Shown here: positions 63,579 through 64,000 of the stretch, piece by piece
Layout: each line of letters opens with the position of its first letter
Numbering within the stretch: position 1 is the first letter of the stretch
Assembly: GCA_958352845.1 (NCBI GenBank)
Contig: CATWQC010000002.1
Location: 1 to 64,000, forward strand
DNA: 64,000 nucleotides
Direction of reading: 5' to 3'
Origin: an uncultured Collinsella sp.
GTDB taxonomy: Bacteria; Actinomycetota; Coriobacteriia; Coriobacteriales; Coriobacteriaceae
The notes under the pieces: generated by a model
What the model saw: the letters and a program-made list of their open reading frames with translations, nothing else
The model's database searches: none
Told to the model about the DNA's origin: nothing
Made by a program: the position numbers and the translations under genes

Positions 63579-63609
63579 CCTTTAAGCCGGTCCTGTGAGA
63601 CCGGGAAGG
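63579..63609 (+). promoter_or_regulatory. PyrR-binding loop overlapping the carA ribosome-binding site
   Basis: CCTTTAAGCCGGTC and GACCGGGAAGG pair around CTGTGA. The centre GGTCCTGTGAGACC fits the PyrR-binding consensus ARUCCNGNGAGGYU, and the descending strand AAGG is part of AAGGAG before carA. Binding of PyrR with UMP should close the site and block translation, as described for mycobacteria and some lactobacilli. Confidence 0.75.
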
Positions 63610-63615
63610 AGAATT

Positions 63616-64000
63616 ATGGCGAACAACCATACCGCGGGCGCTGCCGCCCGCACCTTCGCGCCCAGCGAGCTTTGCCAGCGTATGCTGGCCAAAACCAGCA
63701 AGGGCACCTGCGGTCCCTGCATCCTGTATCTTGAGGATGGGACCATTTTTTATGGACGTGCATGCGGCGCCGAGGGCACCGCGACCGGCGAAGTCTGCTT
63801 CAACACCTCACTCGAGGGCTACTTTGAGGTCATGACCGACCCGAGTTATGCCGGCCAAATCGTAACCATGACCTATCCGCAGATCGGCAACTACGGTATC
63901 GACGAGACCGACGTCCAGTCGGCCTTCCCCGGCGACGCCGTGCGCCCTGCGAGCGCTCCGGCTATGCGCGGCATGATCGTTCGCGACATGTGCACCACGC
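63616..64000 (+). CDS. carA: Carbamoyl-phosphate synthase small subunit (partial, runs off the window)
   Basis: The first 128 residues are present. After a 35-residue leader the conserved N-terminus appears: LEDGTIFYGRACGAEG, GEVCFNTSLEGYFEVMTDPSYAGQI and MTYPQIGNYGID. The glutaminase domain lies beyond base 64000. It supplies ammonia for carbamoyl phosphate in pyrimidine and arginine synthesis. Start ATG follows AAGGAG. The upstream PyrR loop implies it opens a pyrimidine operon. Confidence 0.93.
   Translation, partial: MANNHTAGAAARTFAPSELCQRMLAKTSKGTCGPCILYLEDGTIFYGRACGAEGTATGEVCFNTSLEGYFEVMTDPSYAGQIVTMTYPQIGNYGIDETDVQSAFPGDAVRPASAPAMRGMIVRDMCTT

Overview
The window looks like the replication-origin region of a Collinsella-type bacterium (Actinomycetota, Coriobacteriia). 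This rests on the moderately high G+C coding style, the order rnpA-rpmH-[GHKL ATPase gene]-dnaA-dnaN-recF-dciA-gyrB-gyrA, the paired WYL regulators, the Gram-positive LPxTG-type surface proteins and the absence of outer-membrane genes. The genus is an inference from recall, not from a search. Almost every gene left of about 29 kb reads leftward and almost every gene right of it reads rightward, so transcription follows replication away from an origin at 29.2-32.7 kb.

Layout. 0-9.5 kb: the end of an unidentified gene, tRNA-Lys with a tandemly duplicated 3' end, an M29 aminopeptidase, a two-TM protein, purC, an OmpR-type two-component system, a Tat-type lipoprotein coupled to a TSCPD protein, purB and tRNA-Gly. 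9.7-13.2 kb: a large thioester-domain cell-wall adhesin. 13.2-22.7 kb: an M28-like membrane protein split by a huge low-complexity insert, two WYL regulators (PafB/PafC-like), a DnaQ-DinG fusion and ddl. 22.7-29.1 kb: rlmN, then leftward parA-parB with three perfect parS sites, rsmG, khpB/jag, yidC, yidD, rnpA and rpmH. 29.2-40.4 kb: the origin and the dnaA-to-gyrA block, with candidate DnaA boxes on both sides of dnaA and a DnaA-trio-like element next to an AT-rich stretch before dnaN. 40.4-44.5 kb: a large perfect palindrome, an Ile-Ala-Ile tRNA array with no rRNA, a BFN-domain protein with two unknown genes, and typA. 44.8-50.3 kb: a two-gene pilin operon with no sortase. 50.4-53.1 kb: a polymer-forming surface protein, a TRIC/UPF0126 channel and two tRNA-Ser genes. 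53.5-64 kb: rpsF-ssb-rpsR-rplI, dnaB, purA, purD, a NUDIX hydrolase, an ABC exporter, an unknown membrane protein and the start of carA behind a PyrR-binding loop that covers its ribosome-binding site.

The most unusual signal is non-coding. Beside three separate tRNA genes (Lys, Gly, Ser) lies the same kind of composite element: a truncated antisense copy of a tRNA 3' end, a string of short hairpins whose stems differ in sequence but keep pairing around a GCTYCGC-like core, then a conserved stretch (consensus CGCTCcGCgCCCtGgCGGG) running into a T-arm palindrome TTCGAAYCC, followed by the tRNA terminator and the real tRNA in opposite orientation. Other points of interest are the GHKL ATPase/winged-helix gene directly before dnaA, the probable pseudo-peptidase, the GTACAT operator-like cluster, the paired TTAGGTACCTAA palindromes, and several large or REP-like palindromic repeats.
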